A stretch of 64,000 nt of DNA from Promicromonospora panici (GCF_900608595.1 NZ_UWYY01000025.1:31233-95232), one strand, 5' to 3'. Numbered from the stretch's first letter, positions 16,570 to 25,396 are shown. Notes: generated by a model not told the origin, from the letters alone. Program-made: numbers and translations.

Positions 16570-17334
16570 TCAGCGCTTCGGGCGGTGGGGCTTCTCCACC
16601 TCCGGGAGCGGGAGGCCGCCCGGGCCCTCCTCCGCCGCGGGGATGGGGGGCTCGCCGCGCGCCGTGCGCTCCTTCGCGCTGGCCGCGTACGCGTCGACGT
16701 ACTCCTGGCCGGACAGCGCGAGGATCGCGTACTCGATCTCGTCGGCGACTGCGCGCAGCACGAACTTGTCGGTCTCCATGCCCTTGTACCGGCTGAAGTC
16801 GAGGGGCTCGCCGATCACCGCGCCGAGCGGCATGAAGGTGGGCAGGCCCTTCCCGGGCGGCTGCGCGACGTCGGTGTCGACCATGGCGACGGGGATCACC
16901 GGGGCGCCTGACTCGAGCGCCATCCGGGCCACGCCCGTCTTCGCCTTGTACAGGCGGCCGTCGGGGCTGCGGGTGCCCTCGGGGTAGATGCCGAACAGGC
17001 TGCCCTCGCGCAGCACCCGCAGGCCGGTGCGCAGCGCCGCCTCGCTGGCGGCTCCGCCGGAGCGGTCCACGGGGATGACGCCGATGCCCGTCATGAACCA
17101 GGCGACGATCTTGCCCTTGAGGCCCTTGCCCGTGAAGTAGTCGGACTTGCCGAGGAAGGTCACCCGGCGCGGGATCACGAGCGGCAGGATGAACGAGTCG
17201 ATCACCGCGAGGTGGTTGCTGGCCACGATCGCCGGGCCCGTGCGCGGCACGTTGCGGGCACCGATGACCCACGGCTGGTACGCCAGGCGCAGCCACGGGC
17301 CCACCAGCAGGTTCCGCATCACCCAGTAGAACAA
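16570..17334 (-). CDS. plsC: 1-acyl-sn-glycerol-3-phosphate acyltransferase family protein
   Basis: The 254-residue, membrane-associated product contains the acyltransferase motifs NHLAVID (H-x4-D), the GKSDYF region and FGIYPEGTRS. This places it in the PlsC family, which transfers an acyl chain to lysophosphatidic acid in phospholipid synthesis. A proline-rich hydrophilic tail follows. The TTG start at 17334 is supported by AGGAGG four bases upstream and by the usual family N-terminus (FYWVMRNLLVGP). Several paralogues occur per genome, so the exact acceptor is uncertain. Confidence 0.88.
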   Translation of the reverse strand: MFYWVMRNLLVGPWLRLAYQPWVIGARNVPRTGPAIVASNHLAVIDSFILPLVIPRRVTFLGKSDYFTGKGLKGKIVAWFMTGIGVIPVDRSGGAASEAALRTGLRVLREGSLFGIYPEGTRSPDGRLYKAKTGVARMALESGAPVIPVAMVDTDVAQPPGKGLPTFMPLGAVIGEPLDFSRYKGMETDKFVLRAVADEIEYAILALSGQEYVDAYAASAKERTARGEPPIPAAEEGPGGLPLPEVEKPHRPKR

Positions 17335-17377
17335 AATTCCTCCTCAAGACCCGGCCCCGTGGGCCCCCCGACGACAA

Positions 17378-17383
17378 TAGAGT
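17378..17383 (+). promoter_or_regulatory. -10 box TAGAGT, leaderless start of membrane-protein gene
   Basis: TAGAGT, six bases, then ATG at 17390; no ribosome binding site. Confidence 0.45.
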
Positions 17384-17389
17384 GTGCCC

Positions 17390-18013
17390 ATGGCCGCATC
17401 GAACACCGACGACCGCGACGACGACGTGCCCGGCGACACCCCACGAGAGCTGGGCGACGACGACGTGGCCTCGCGCTGGGCCGACATCGTCGCCACGCTC
17501 GGCGACATCGACGTCTCCCGGGCTGACGACCGGGCCGGCGATCCCGCGAAGCCTGCCGAATCCTCTCAGACTTCGCGGCCCGATGACGAGAGCGCCGCCG
17601 CCGACCCCGCCTCGGAGCGTGCCTCCGGCCGGCCCTCGGACCCCGCTGCCGACCCCGCTGCCGACGAGCCGGAGACCGAGTCGCGCGTGATCATGCCGAC
17701 GGGCCCGCGAGACTGGCCGCTGTCGCCCGAGGCCGAGGCGCTCGAGGAGGAGGAGTCCCACTTCACGCCACCGGAGCCGCCGCCGCTGCTGTCCCGCGAC
17801 CCGCTGCTCACCATGGCCTGGAGCTTCGTCGTGGGAGTTCCCGTGCTGGCGGTGGTCGGGGTCGTCGTCTCGGCGGCCGTGCCGGCGCTGTCGATCCCGC
17901 CGCTGGTCGGGCAGATCGGCCTCGGCCTGTTCGTGGCGGGACTGGCCGTGCTGATCTGGCGTATGCCGCACCAGCGGGACCCGGACGACGACGGCCCTGG
18001 CGCCGTCGTCTGA
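17390..18013 (+). CDS. Conserved actinobacterial membrane protein, acidic N-terminus
   Basis: I do not recognise a named family. The 207-residue product has an acidic, Asp/Pro/Ala-rich N-terminal 130 residues with low complexity (DPAADPAADEPETES). A short conserved-looking stretch follows (IMPTGPRDWPLSPEAEALEEEE, read in parts) and then HFTPPEPPPLL. Two membrane helices close it (~residues 143-165 and 172-190) with a short acidic cytoplasmic tail. ATG 17390 is preferred over the GTG at 17384 because of the TAGAGT box six bases before it. Function unknown; it may interact with envelope proteins. Confidence 0.75.
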   Translation: MAASNTDDRDDDVPGDTPRELGDDDVASRWADIVATLGDIDVSRADDRAGDPAKPAESSQTSRPDDESAAADPASERASGRPSDPAADPAADEPETESRVIMPTGPRDWPLSPEAEALEEEESHFTPPEPPPLLSRDPLLTMAWSFVVGVPVLAVVGVVVSAAVPALSIPPLVGQIGLGLFVAGLAVLIWRMPHQRDPDDDGPGAVV

Positions 18014-18017
18014 CCGC

Positions 18018-18103
18018 CGAAGTAGAACCGTGGCGAGATAGGACTGCGGCGAGATCGAACCGCAGCGAAGGTTGCGGTTCGATCTCGCCACGGTTCTACT
18101 TCG
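18018..18103. repeat. Large nested palindrome, 22-bp perfect arms (convergent junction)
   Basis: The 22-base sequence at 18018-18039 is perfectly complementary to 18082-18103. A second internal pair (GGCGAGATCGAACCGCA near 18048 and its complement ending near 18090) allows alternative folds. It lies between a plus-strand membrane-protein gene and the convergent glucokinase gene, so a bidirectional terminator is likely. Confidence 0.85.
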
Positions 18104-18164
18104 CCCTGGTTCTACTTCGCCCTGGTTCTACTTCGCCCTGGTTCTACTTCGCCCTGGTTCTACT
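18101..18164. repeat. Four tandem 16-bp units
   Basis: TCGCCCTGGTTCTACT is repeated four times exactly, extending the right arm of the palindrome at 18018-18103. The units look like slippage copies of that arm. Confidence 0.9.
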
Positions 18165-18183
18165 TCGGCGCTCGGGTCTGGTC

Positions 18184-19128
18184 TCAGCGGCGGGCGAGGT
18201 CCGCCGCGCCCACTATGCCGGCCTCGTTGCCGTGCTCGGCCAGCTCGATCTTCGCCACGGGACGGTGCCCCATCGCGGACAGCTGGGCCTCGAATCCCCG
18301 GCGCACCGGGCCGAGCAGCAGGTCGCCCGCCGCCCCGACGCCGCCGCCGATGACGATCAGCTCCGGGTCGAGAAGGGCCGCCACCGACGCCGAGCCCTCG
18401 CCGATCCAGCGCCCGAGGGTCGCGAGCAGCTCGACCGACAGCGGATCGCCTTCCTGGGCGGCCTCGGTCACCATCTTGCCCCGGATCTCCTCAGGGTCGC
18501 CGCCGGCCAGCTCCAGCAGCCGGGCGGCCTGGTCCACACGCGCGACGGCGGCGTGCTGCGCGTCGCGCTCGAGCGCGCTGCCCGAGGCGTACTGCTCCCA
18601 GCAGCCCTCGTGCCCGCAGCCGCAGTAGTGCCCTTCCGGAACCACTCGCATGTGCCCGACCTCCGCGGCCATGCCCCACTTGCCGCGCACGAGCTCCCGC
18701 TCGGAGATCACGGCGCCGCCAAGACCGGTGCCGATGGTCAGCATCAGCATGTCCGTGGCGTCCCGGCCCGCGCCGAACCGGAACTCGGCCCAGCCGGCGG
18801 CGTTCGCGTCGTTCTCCACCACGATGGGGAGGTCGGCGTCCACCAGCTCGGCGACCTTCGCGGCCAGCGGGTACTCCCGCCAGGCGATGTTGGGGGCGAA
18901 GTTCACGGAGGTCCGGTCCGGACTGACGAAGCCGGCGGCGGCGAGCCCGATCGCGCCCACCTCGTGCTCCTTGACCAGCTCGTTGCAGGCGTCGGCGATC
19001 GCTCTGTCGATGTGCGCGACGTCGTCGGCGTCGGTCTCCCGGCGCACCTGGGCGAGGATCTTGCCCTCCTCGTCGACGACTCCCACAGCGATCTTCGTGC
19101 CGCCGATGTCGACCCCGATGGCGTGCAT
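18184..19128 (-). CDS. glk: ROK-family glucokinase
   Basis: The 314-residue cytoplasmic sugar kinase has the phosphate-binding motif IGVDIGGTKIAVGVVD, the catalytic region VENDANAAGWAEF and the ROK zinc signature CGCGHEGCWEQYASG with three cysteines and one histidine. ADP/adenosine-site glycines (IVIGGGVGAAGD) are near the end. It phosphorylates glucose released by the glycosidases encoded nearby, and ROK glucokinases also act in carbon control. ATG 19128 has GTGAGGA before it. The fadD-like gene diverges from it. Confidence 0.93.
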   Translation of the reverse strand: MHAIGVDIGGTKIAVGVVDEEGKILAQVRRETDADDVAHIDRAIADACNELVKEHEVGAIGLAAAGFVSPDRTSVNFAPNIAWREYPLAAKVAELVDADLPIVVENDANAAGWAEFRFGAGRDATDMLMLTIGTGLGGAVISERELVRGKWGMAAEVGHMRVVPEGHYCGCGHEGCWEQYASGSALERDAQHAAVARVDQAARLLELAGGDPEEIRGKMVTEAAQEGDPLSVELLATLGRWIGEGSASVAALLDPELIVIGGGVGAAGDLLLGPVRRGFEAQLSAMGHRPVAKIELAEHGNEAGIVGAADLARR

Positions 19129-19293
19129 TCGTCCTCACGTTCTCTCGTTGCACGACGGTCCTGCGGGCCGTCGAAAAGGAGGTTGCACCGAGTAGGTGCG
19201 CACAACCAGGGTAGCGACCGCTCGAGGTGCAACACGCGGCGTCCGTTTCCCGGTATCTTTGCAGGCACGGTCAGTACTGCCACTGGAGTCAGA

Positions 19294-21126
19294 ATGGACG
19301 AGATCTTCAGCCCGATTCTTATCGAGCTACCCCCCACCTCCAATCTCAACGATGTTCTCGCGGAGCGTGTCGGCGCCGGTGCCGACAAGCCGATGATGGA
19401 GGTTCCCACCGGTAAGGGTGAGCCCTGGCGGGTCGTCACGGCCGGCCAGTTCGACGCCGAGGTGGTCGCCGTGGCGAAGGGCCTCGTCGCCCGCGGGATC
19501 GAGCCCGGGGACAGGGTCGGCATCATGTGCCGCACGCGGTACGAGTGGGCGGTGCTGGACTTCGCGGCCTGGGCCGCCGGCGCCGTCCCGGTCCCGGTCT
19601 ACGAGACCTCCTCGGCCGAGCAGGTCGAGTGGATCCTGTCGGACGCCGACGTGAAGCTGGTCTTCACCGAGACCGCTGCCAACGCCGACACGGTCGCGGA
19701 GGTGCGCGCAGCCTGCCCGCACGTGACCGACGTGCTCGTCATCGACGACGGCGCGCTGGACGCGGTGGTGGCCGAAGGCACCGACGTGCCCGATGCCGAG
19801 ATCGCCCGCCGCCGGGGCCTCGACGACCTCGACGACCTCGCCACGATCATCTACACGTCGGGTACCACGGGCCGCCCGAAGGGCGCCGAGCTGACCCACC
19901 GCAACTTCGCGTCGCTCGCCGTGAACGCGGTCGAGGCCGTGCCGGAGGTGTTCGCCAAGGAGGGCGGACGCACCCTCCTGTTCATCCCCATGGCGCACGT
20001 GTTTGCGCGCTACGTCCACGTGCTCGCGGTGGCGGGCGGTGTGGTCACCGGGCACTGGGGTGACACCAAGACGCTGGTCGACGGCCTGGGCGAGTTCAAG
20101 CCGACGTTCATCCTCGCGGTGCCGCGGGTGTTCGAGAAGGTCTACAACACGGCTGAGCAGACGGCGGCGGCCGGCGGCAAGTCGAAGATCTTCCATTGGG
20201 CCACGGCGACGGGCATCGCGTGGTCGCGGGCGCTGGACACGCCGTCGGGCCCGAGCCTCGGCCTGAAGCTGCAGCACGCGGTCGCCAGCGCGCTGGTGTT
20301 CTCGAAGCTGCGGGCCAAGCTGGGTGGTCAGGCGGAGTTCGCGGTCTCGGGCGGCGGCCCGCTGGGCGAGCGCCTCGGCCACTTCTACCGTGGCCTGGGC
20401 CTCACGGTGCTTGAGGGCTACGGCCTCACGGAGTCCACGGCGCCGGCAACCGTGACCCGCCCGACGGCGACGAAGATCGGCACGGTCGGCCCGCCGCTGC
20501 CGGGCTGCGCCGTCAAGGTCGCGGCGGACGGCGAGATCCTCCTCAAGGGCTCGAACATCTTCCGGGGGTACCACAACAACGAAGCCGCCACCGCGGAGTC
20601 GTTCACCGAGGACGGCTGGTTCCGCACCGGCGACCTGGGCGTTCTGGACGACGACGGGTTCCTCATGATCACCGGCCGCAAGAAGGAGATCATCGTCACC
20701 GCGGGGGGCAAGAACGTGGCACCCTCGCTGCTCGAGGACCGGATCCGGGCGCACGCCCTGGTCAGCCAGTGCGTGGTGGTCGGGGACGCCAAGCCGTACA
20801 TCGGGGCGCTCGTCACGCTCGACGAGGAGGGCCTGCCGGGCTGGCTGAAGATGCACGGCAAGCCCGCCATGTCCGTCGACGAGGCCAGGAAGGACCCCGA
20901 CGTCCTCGCCGCGCTGGACGCCGCCGTGCAGCGCGCCAACAAGGCGGTCTCGAAGGCCGAGTCGATCCGCAAGTACACCGTGCTGCCGACCGACCTGACC
21001 ATCGAGAACGGGTACCTCACGCCGAAGCAGAGCGTGAAGCGCGCGGTGTTCCTGAAGGACTTCGACCAGGACGTCGAGCGGTTGTATGCGGACAAGAACA
21101 AGGACAGCCTGCACCTGATCGGCTGA
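19294..21126 (+). CDS. Long-chain fatty acid--CoA ligase (FadD15-like, AMP-forming)
   Basis: The 610-residue product belongs to the ANL superfamily. Motif A3 is TIIYTSGTTGRPKGAEL, A5 is GYGLTESTAPAT, A7/A8 are WFRTGDLG and MITGRKKEIIVTAGGKNVAP, and a catalytic Lys lies in GYLTPKQSVKR. It activates long-chain fatty acids as acyl-CoA for lipid synthesis or beta-oxidation. ATG 19294 was chosen because GGAG lies six bases upstream and the family N-terminus starts here. The frame is open far upstream over the divergent glucokinase gene, but that part is not coding. Confidence 0.94.
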   Translation: MDEIFSPILIELPPTSNLNDVLAERVGAGADKPMMEVPTGKGEPWRVVTAGQFDAEVVAVAKGLVARGIEPGDRVGIMCRTRYEWAVLDFAAWAAGAVPVPVYETSSAEQVEWILSDADVKLVFTETAANADTVAEVRAACPHVTDVLVIDDGALDAVVAEGTDVPDAEIARRRGLDDLDDLATIIYTSGTTGRPKGAELTHRNFASLAVNAVEAVPEVFAKEGGRTLLFIPMAHVFARYVHVLAVAGGVVTGHWGDTKTLVDGLGEFKPTFILAVPRVFEKVYNTAEQTAAAGGKSKIFHWATATGIAWSRALDTPSGPSLGLKLQHAVASALVFSKLRAKLGGQAEFAVSGGGPLGERLGHFYRGLGLTVLEGYGLTESTAPATVTRPTATKIGTVGPPLPGCAVKVAADGEILLKGSNIFRGYHNNEAATAESFTEDGWFRTGDLGVLDDDGFLMITGRKKEIIVTAGGKNVAPSLLEDRIRAHALVSQCVVVGDAKPYIGALVTLDEEGLPGWLKMHGKPAMSVDEARKDPDVLAALDAAVQRANKAVSKAESIRKYTVLPTDLTIENGYLTPKQSVKRAVFLKDFDQDVERLYADKNKDSLHLIG

Positions 21127-21164
21127 CGGGCCTGACCGGCTGGCCTGGTCGGTCAGCGGGTTCC

Positions 21165-21234
21165 GACTTCGGTCGGTTGCATGCGAAGCGCAGTGACCGA
21201 TCTCATCTCGGGGCCGGTGCATCCGACCGAAGTC
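21165..21234. repeat. Intergenic palindrome with 12-bp arms (convergent junction)
   Basis: GACTTCGGTCGG (21165-21176) pairs with CCGACCGAAGTC (21223-21234). It sits between the convergent acyl-CoA ligase and GNAT genes. The GACCGAAGTC word also recurs around 55974-56007. Confidence 0.75.
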
Positions 21235-21257
21235 CCGACGGCCGCGCCAGTCGTGCC

Positions 21258-21803
21258 CTACCTCGTCGTGAGGGCGATCCAGGTGTCCGGCGGTAGTTCG
21301 GGGCGGCCCGGCACGGCCCGGTGCTCCTCGGTCCACGCCTGCCCGACGGCGTCGGTCGCCACCGCCCGCCAGAAGTGCACGGCCGGCTGGTTGGCGTCCT
21401 GGAACGCGATCTCCCAGCGCCCCGGGAAGCTCGCCAGGACCTGCGCCGCGAGCTGTCGGCCGACGCCGGTCCGGCGCGCCCCGCGCACCACGAAGAACGA
21501 GCTGAGCACGCGGGTCGGGCCGTCGAGCCCTCGCACCAGCGCGAACCCGACCGGCGACGCCGGGGCGCCGTCGGCGGGCTCCAGGTGGGCGAGCAGCCCG
21601 CGCCAGGCCGGGTCGGTGAACGCGGCGTCGAGCCGTTCACGCCGGAACTGGCCGCTCGGGTCGGGCAGGGCTCCCGAGACCTCGGACATGTCATGCCGGA
21701 ACAGGAGCCAGAGCCGCTCCAGGACCGGGTGGTCGGCGGGCGCCGTCGGGCGGATGGTGAGGCGTGCGGGCGGGGAGCCGTTGGTCAGCAGGGAGTTCGT
21801 CAT
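21258..21803 (-). CDS. GNAT-family N-acetyltransferase
   Basis: The 181-residue product has the GNAT fold order: N-terminal strand (ARLTIRPTAPADHP), acetyl-CoA loop in VVRGARRTGVGRQLAAQVL (the R/Q-x-x-G-x-G/A pattern) and the late strand WEIAFQDANQPAVHFWRAVA. This is typical of the acetyltransferases that act on small molecules or protein N-termini. The substrate is unknown. No operon partner. A short hairpin in its leader (21812-21840) could affect expression. Confidence 0.85.
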   Translation of the reverse strand: MTNSLLTNGSPPARLTIRPTAPADHPVLERLWLLFRHDMSEVSGALPDPSGQFRRERLDAAFTDPAWRGLLAHLEPADGAPASPVGFALVRGLDGPTRVLSSFFVVRGARRTGVGRQLAAQVLASFPGRWEIAFQDANQPAVHFWRAVATDAVGQAWTEEHRAVPGRPELPPDTWIALTTR

Positions 21804-21811
21804 AACGAAAA

Positions 21812-21840
21812 GTCTCCCGGGCCACTAGGCACCGGGAGAC
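21812..21840. repeat. Hairpin in the leader of the GNAT gene
   Basis: GTCTCCCGG (21812-21820) pairs with CCGGGAGAC (21832-21840). It lies 9-37 bases upstream of the GNAT start on the minus strand, so it could act as an attenuator or a terminator for incoming transcription. Confidence 0.55.
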
Positions 21841-21873
21841 TCAAGAGAATTCTCTCACGAGCCACCGACCGGA

Positions 21874-22034
21874 GTCGAGACGCAAGTTGCGCGTCACACC
21901 CGTCGGCGTGGAACCGCACCGTGCACGTCACCGCCAGCGTCGACCCGAAAGTTGCGTGTCGATCGGCGCTCGCATCGACCCGCAACCTGCGGTTCGGCGC
22001 CGGTGGTGCCACGCGCAACTTGCGGTTCGGCGTG
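21874..22034. repeat. Cluster of short inverted words, dispersed family 2
   Basis: Variants of CGCAAnnTGCG occur four times (near 21880, 21947, 21980 and 22013), two followed by CGGTTCGGCG. Positions 21956-22000 match 7576-7620 closely. The 386-base gap 21804-22190 holds this cluster and the GNAT leader hairpin, and I see no gene in it. Confidence 0.65.
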
Positions 22035-22190
22035 CCGGGGTGCTGGCGGACGCCGTCCGGCAGGGTGCTCATTCACCGGACGTGCCGGGCGGGGGTGCCA
22101 GGCGTCAGTAGGATGACGACGAAGGGTGCCGCGCGGGCGATCGCCGGCCATGGCGCCCCAGAAATTTCCCTGATGAGAGGTGCTCCTCCG

Positions 22191-23417
22191 ATGGCTGTTC
22201 GTCGTGTGGCCCTGCTGACCGCCGGCGGCTTCGCGCCCTGCCTGTCGTCCTCGGTTGGCGGCCTGATCGAGCGTTACACCGAGCTCGACCCCGAGATCGA
22301 GATCATTGCCTACCTGCACGGCTACCACGGCCTGCTGACCGGCAACAAGATCGAGATCGACGAGGACGCTCGCAAGCAGGCCCCGATCCTGCACCGGTTC
22401 GGCGGCTCGCCGATCGGCAACTCCCGCGTGAAGCTGACCAACGTCAAGGACGCGGTCAAGCGCGGCCTGGTCAAGGAAGGCCAGGACCCGCTGCACGTGG
22501 CCGCCGAGCAGCTGAAGGCCGACGGCGTGGACGTCCTGCACACGATCGGCGGTGACGACACCAACACGACGGCCGCCGATCTCGCGGCCTACCTGCACGA
22601 GAACGGCTACGAGCTCACCGTGGTAGGCCTGCCGAAGACGATCGACAACGACGTGGTGCCGATCAAGCAGTCGCTCGGCGCGTGGACCGCCGCCGAGGAG
22701 GGCGCGAAGTTCGCGGCCAACGTCATCGGCGAGAACCGCGTGGGCCCGCGCATGCTCATCGTGCACGAGGTCATGGGCCGGCACTGCGGCTGGCTGACCG
22801 CCGCGACCGCCGGGAAGTACCGCGAGTGGCTCGACGAGCAGGAGTGGGCTCCGGCCCTCGGCCTGTCCCGCGAGCGCTGGGACGTGCACGCGGTGTTCCT
22901 GCCCGAGCTGGAGATCGATCTCGAGGCCGAGGCCAAGCGCCTGCGCGGCGTCATGGACGAGATCGGCAACGTCAACATCTTCCTGTCGGAGGGCGCGGGC
23001 ATGCACGAGATCGTGGCCCAGCTCGAGGCTGCCGGCGAGACGGTCGAGCGCGACCCGTTCGGGCACGTGAAGCTCGACACGATCAACCCGGGCCAGTGGT
23101 TCGCGAAGCAGTTCGCGGAGAAGCTGGGTGCGGAGAAGACGATGGTGCAGAAGTCGGGCTACTACTCGCGCGCCGCGGCCGCGAACAGCGACGACCTGCG
23201 CCTGATCAAGTCGATGACCGACTACGCGGTGGAGTGCGCGCTGCGCGGCGAGTCCGGCGTCATCGGCCACGACGAGGAGGACGGCGACCGCCTCAAGGCG
23301 ATCGCGTTCCCGCGGATCGCCGGCGGCAAGGCGTTCGACGTCTCGCAGGAGTGGTTCGGCGAGCTCCTCGCGGACATCGGCCAGCCCCTCGTGCCGGCCG
23401 CTCTGGCGGAGCACTGA
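22191..23417 (+). CDS. pfp: Pyrophosphate-dependent 6-phosphofructokinase
   Basis: The 408-residue glycolytic enzyme interconverts fructose 6-phosphate and fructose 1,6-bisphosphate. The active site reads TIGGDDTNTTAADLA and GLPKTIDNDVVP. Asp in GGDD and Lys in KTIDND mark the PPi-using type, whereas ATP-dependent enzymes have GGDG and GTIDND. EVMGRHCGWLTAA is the sugar-phosphate segment. ATG 22191 matches the family start (MAVRRVALLTAGG) with GAGAGG ten bases upstream; an ATG at 22173 would add six residues. A short gap leads to the DAHP synthase gene on the same strand. Confidence 0.93.
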   Translation: MAVRRVALLTAGGFAPCLSSSVGGLIERYTELDPEIEIIAYLHGYHGLLTGNKIEIDEDARKQAPILHRFGGSPIGNSRVKLTNVKDAVKRGLVKEGQDPLHVAAEQLKADGVDVLHTIGGDDTNTTAADLAAYLHENGYELTVVGLPKTIDNDVVPIKQSLGAWTAAEEGAKFAANVIGENRVGPRMLIVHEVMGRHCGWLTAATAGKYREWLDEQEWAPALGLSRERWDVHAVFLPELEIDLEAEAKRLRGVMDEIGNVNIFLSEGAGMHEIVAQLEAAGETVERDPFGHVKLDTINPGQWFAKQFAEKLGAEKTMVQKSGYYSRAAAANSDDLRLIKSMTDYAVECALRGESGVIGHDEEDGDRLKAIAFPRIAGGKAFDVSQEWFGELLADIGQPLVPAALAEH

Positions 23418-23460
23418 CCACCGTGCGGGCACCACACCGGCCGGTGCACCAGGCACGCCG

Positions 23461-24840
23461 ATGAGTACCGTCACCGATCCGGCCGAGCGGTCGGCGGGCC
23501 CCGAGCGATCGGCGGGTCCGGCGGGCCTGGACCACTACCGCACGCTCGAGGCGCGGCAGCAGCCGACCTGGCCGGACGCCGACGCGCTCGCGGCGGCGAC
23601 CGGCCGGCTGGCCCAGGCGACGCCGATCGTGGTGCCCGCACAGGCCGACACCCTGACCGAGCGGCTGGCCGCCGCCGGCCGGGGTGAGGCGTTCCTGCTC
23701 CAGGGCGGGGACTGCGCGGAGACGTTCGCCGAGGCGAACGCCGACCGCATCCGCAACAAGGTCCGCACCATCCTGCAGATGGCGGTGGTGCTGACGCACG
23801 GCGCCAGCACGCCCGTGGTGAAGATGGGCCGCATGGCGGGCCAGTACGCCAAACCGCGCTCCAGCGACACGGAGACGCGCGACGGCGTCACGCTGCCCGC
23901 CTACCGCGGCGACATGATCAACGGCTTCCCGTTCACGCCGCAGGACCGTATCCCCGACCCGGAGCGGCTGGAGCAGGCCTACCGGATCTCGTCGGCGACG
24001 GCGAACGTGGTGCGAGCCTTCACGCAGGGCGGCTTCGCCGACCTGCGGCAGGTGCACGAGTGGAACCGCGGCTTCATGCGCAACCCCGCCTACGCGCGGT
24101 ACGAGAAGACGGCGGACGAGATCGACCGCGCCATCCGGTTCATGCATGCGTGCGGCGCCGACTTCGACGCCCTGCGCACCGTCGAGTTCTTCCTGAGCCA
24201 CGAGGCCCTGGTGCTCGACTACGAGCGCGCACTGACCCGCACCGACCAGCGCACGGGCCGCGCCTACGACACCAGCGCGCACTTCCTCTGGATCGGGGAG
24301 CGCACCCGCCAGCTCGACGGTGCGCACGTCGACTTCATGGCCCGCATCGCCAACCCGATCGGCGTGAAGCTCGGCCCGACGACGACGCCGCACGACGCCC
24401 TGGCGCTCACCGAGCGGCTGAACCCCGAGAACGTCCCCGGACGGCTCACGTTCGTCACCCGCATGGGCGCCGGGCAGGTCCGGGACGTCCTGCCGGCTAT
24501 CGTCGAGGCCGTGACCTGGTCCGGCGCGAACGTCACGTGGGTGACGGACCCGATGCACGGCAACACGATCACGTCCGACAGCGGCTACAAGACGCGCCGC
24601 CTCACGGACGTGCTCGACGAGGTGGCCGGTTTCTTCGAGGTGCACCGGGCGCTGGGCACCGTGCCGGGCGGCCTGCACATGGAGCTCACGGGCGACGACG
24701 TCACCGAGGTGCTCGGCGGGTCGGAGGAGATCTCCGACGCCGGTCTGGCCCTGCGTTACGAGACCCTCGTGGACCCGCGCCTGAACCACCAGCAGTCACT
24801 GGAGCTGGCGTTCCAGGTGGCGGAGATGCTCCGCCAGTAG
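23461..24840 (+). CDS. aroG: 3-deoxy-7-phosphoheptulonate (DAHP) synthase, class II
   Basis: The enzyme condenses phosphoenolpyruvate with erythrose 4-phosphate to start the shikimate pathway. The 459-residue product has the class II metal-site cysteine in FLLQGGDCAETF, the substrate motif PVVKMGRMAGQYAKPRS and later KLGPTTTPHDA and WVTDPMHGNT. A Gly/Pro-rich leader of ~20 residues includes a duplicated ERSAGP. The order with Rv2175c- and pknL-like genes downstream matches mycobacteria (Rv2178c-Rv2175c). Confidence 0.95.
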   Translation: MSTVTDPAERSAGPERSAGPAGLDHYRTLEARQQPTWPDADALAAATGRLAQATPIVVPAQADTLTERLAAAGRGEAFLLQGGDCAETFAEANADRIRNKVRTILQMAVVLTHGASTPVVKMGRMAGQYAKPRSSDTETRDGVTLPAYRGDMINGFPFTPQDRIPDPERLEQAYRISSATANVVRAFTQGGFADLRQVHEWNRGFMRNPAYARYEKTADEIDRAIRFMHACGADFDALRTVEFFLSHEALVLDYERALTRTDQRTGRAYDTSAHFLWIGERTRQLDGAHVDFMARIANPIGVKLGPTTTPHDALALTERLNPENVPGRLTFVTRMGAGQVRDVLPAIVEAVTWSGANVTWVTDPMHGNTITSDSGYKTRRLTDVLDEVAGFFEVHRALGTVPGGLHMELTGDDVTEVLGGSEEISDAGLALRYETLVDPRLNHQQSLELAFQVAEMLRQ

Positions 24841-24847
24841 CCGCTTC

Positions 24848-24908
24848 GTTGTGAGCGCGATCGTTGCGCCCAAACCGGGCAGGTAGTCGCAACGATTGCG
24901 CTCACAAC
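24848..24908. repeat. Dispersed palindrome family 1, copy B (convergent junction)
   Basis: Arms of 21 bases (24848-24868 and 24888-24908) pair at 20 of 21 positions. This is the best-preserved copy of the element also at 16496 and 59500. It sits between convergent aroG and the Rv2175c-like gene and is a likely bidirectional terminator. Confidence 0.85.
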
Positions 24909-24913
24909 AAACG

Positions 24914-25279
24914 TCAGAGCTGCGTCTGCGCCACCCGGCGCACCGCGGCGCGCTTGCCGTTGATCAGTGCGTCCACCGGCAGCTCGCCGAGCTCGTCGTT
25001 CGGCGTGAACAGCCACTCGAGGATCTCCTCATCGGCGAACCCGGCGTCCGACAGCACGATCACGGTGCCGCGCAGGGTCGGGATCACGCCGGGGCGGCCG
25101 TCGACCTCCGGCAGCACGAACTTCGCGGGCACCTGGAAGGCCTTGTTGGGGCCGCGCTTGATGCCCACCACGTACCGGTCGCGAACGAGGCCGCGGGCCT
25201 TGCCGACCTCGATGTCGAGGGTCTCGGCGAGGTCGGGCAGGGTCAGCCATTCGCCCACGAGGGCGTCGAGATCTGTCAC
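24914..25279 (-). CDS. Rv2175c-like winged helix-turn-helix DNA-binding protein
   Basis: The 121-residue product starts VTDLDALVGEWLTLPDLAETL, has the helix-turn-helix LPDLAETLDIEVGKARGLV and ends RRVAQTQL. M. tuberculosis Rv2175c is a DNA-binding protein phosphorylated by PknL, and its gene is divergent from pknL exactly as here. That supports a kinase-substrate pair, though phosphorylation is an inference. GTG 25279 was chosen because TACGCT lies seven bases upstream and the family N-terminus fits. Confidence 0.88.
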   Translation of the reverse strand: MTDLDALVGEWLTLPDLAETLDIEVGKARGLVRDRYVVGIKRGPNKAFQVPAKFVLPEVDGRPGVIPTLRGTVIVLSDAGFADEEILEWLFTPNDELGELPVDALINGKRAAVRRVAQTQL

Positions 25280-25286
25280 GGTAGAA

Positions 25287-25292
25287 AGCGTA
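25287..25292 (-). promoter_or_regulatory. -10 box TACGCT, leaderless start of Rv2175c-like gene
   Basis: TACGCT, seven bases, then GTG at 25279. It faces the leaderless pknL promoter about 100 bases away. Confidence 0.55.
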
Positions 25293-25384
25293 CGGCGTGG
25301 GCGCGAGGCCGGCGCACGGCAACGATCCGGCAACGGCCCGCGGTCCACTATGGGCGTTTCATTCAGCGCGTGGGTGGTCACCCG

Positions 25385-25390
25385 TACACT
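25385..25390 (+). promoter_or_regulatory. -10 box TACACT, leaderless start of pknL
   Basis: TACACT, six bases, then GTG at 25397. No ribosome binding site. The Rv2175c-like gene diverges, so the two promoters share one short regulatory region. Confidence 0.55.
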
Positions 25391-25396
25391 CCCAAC

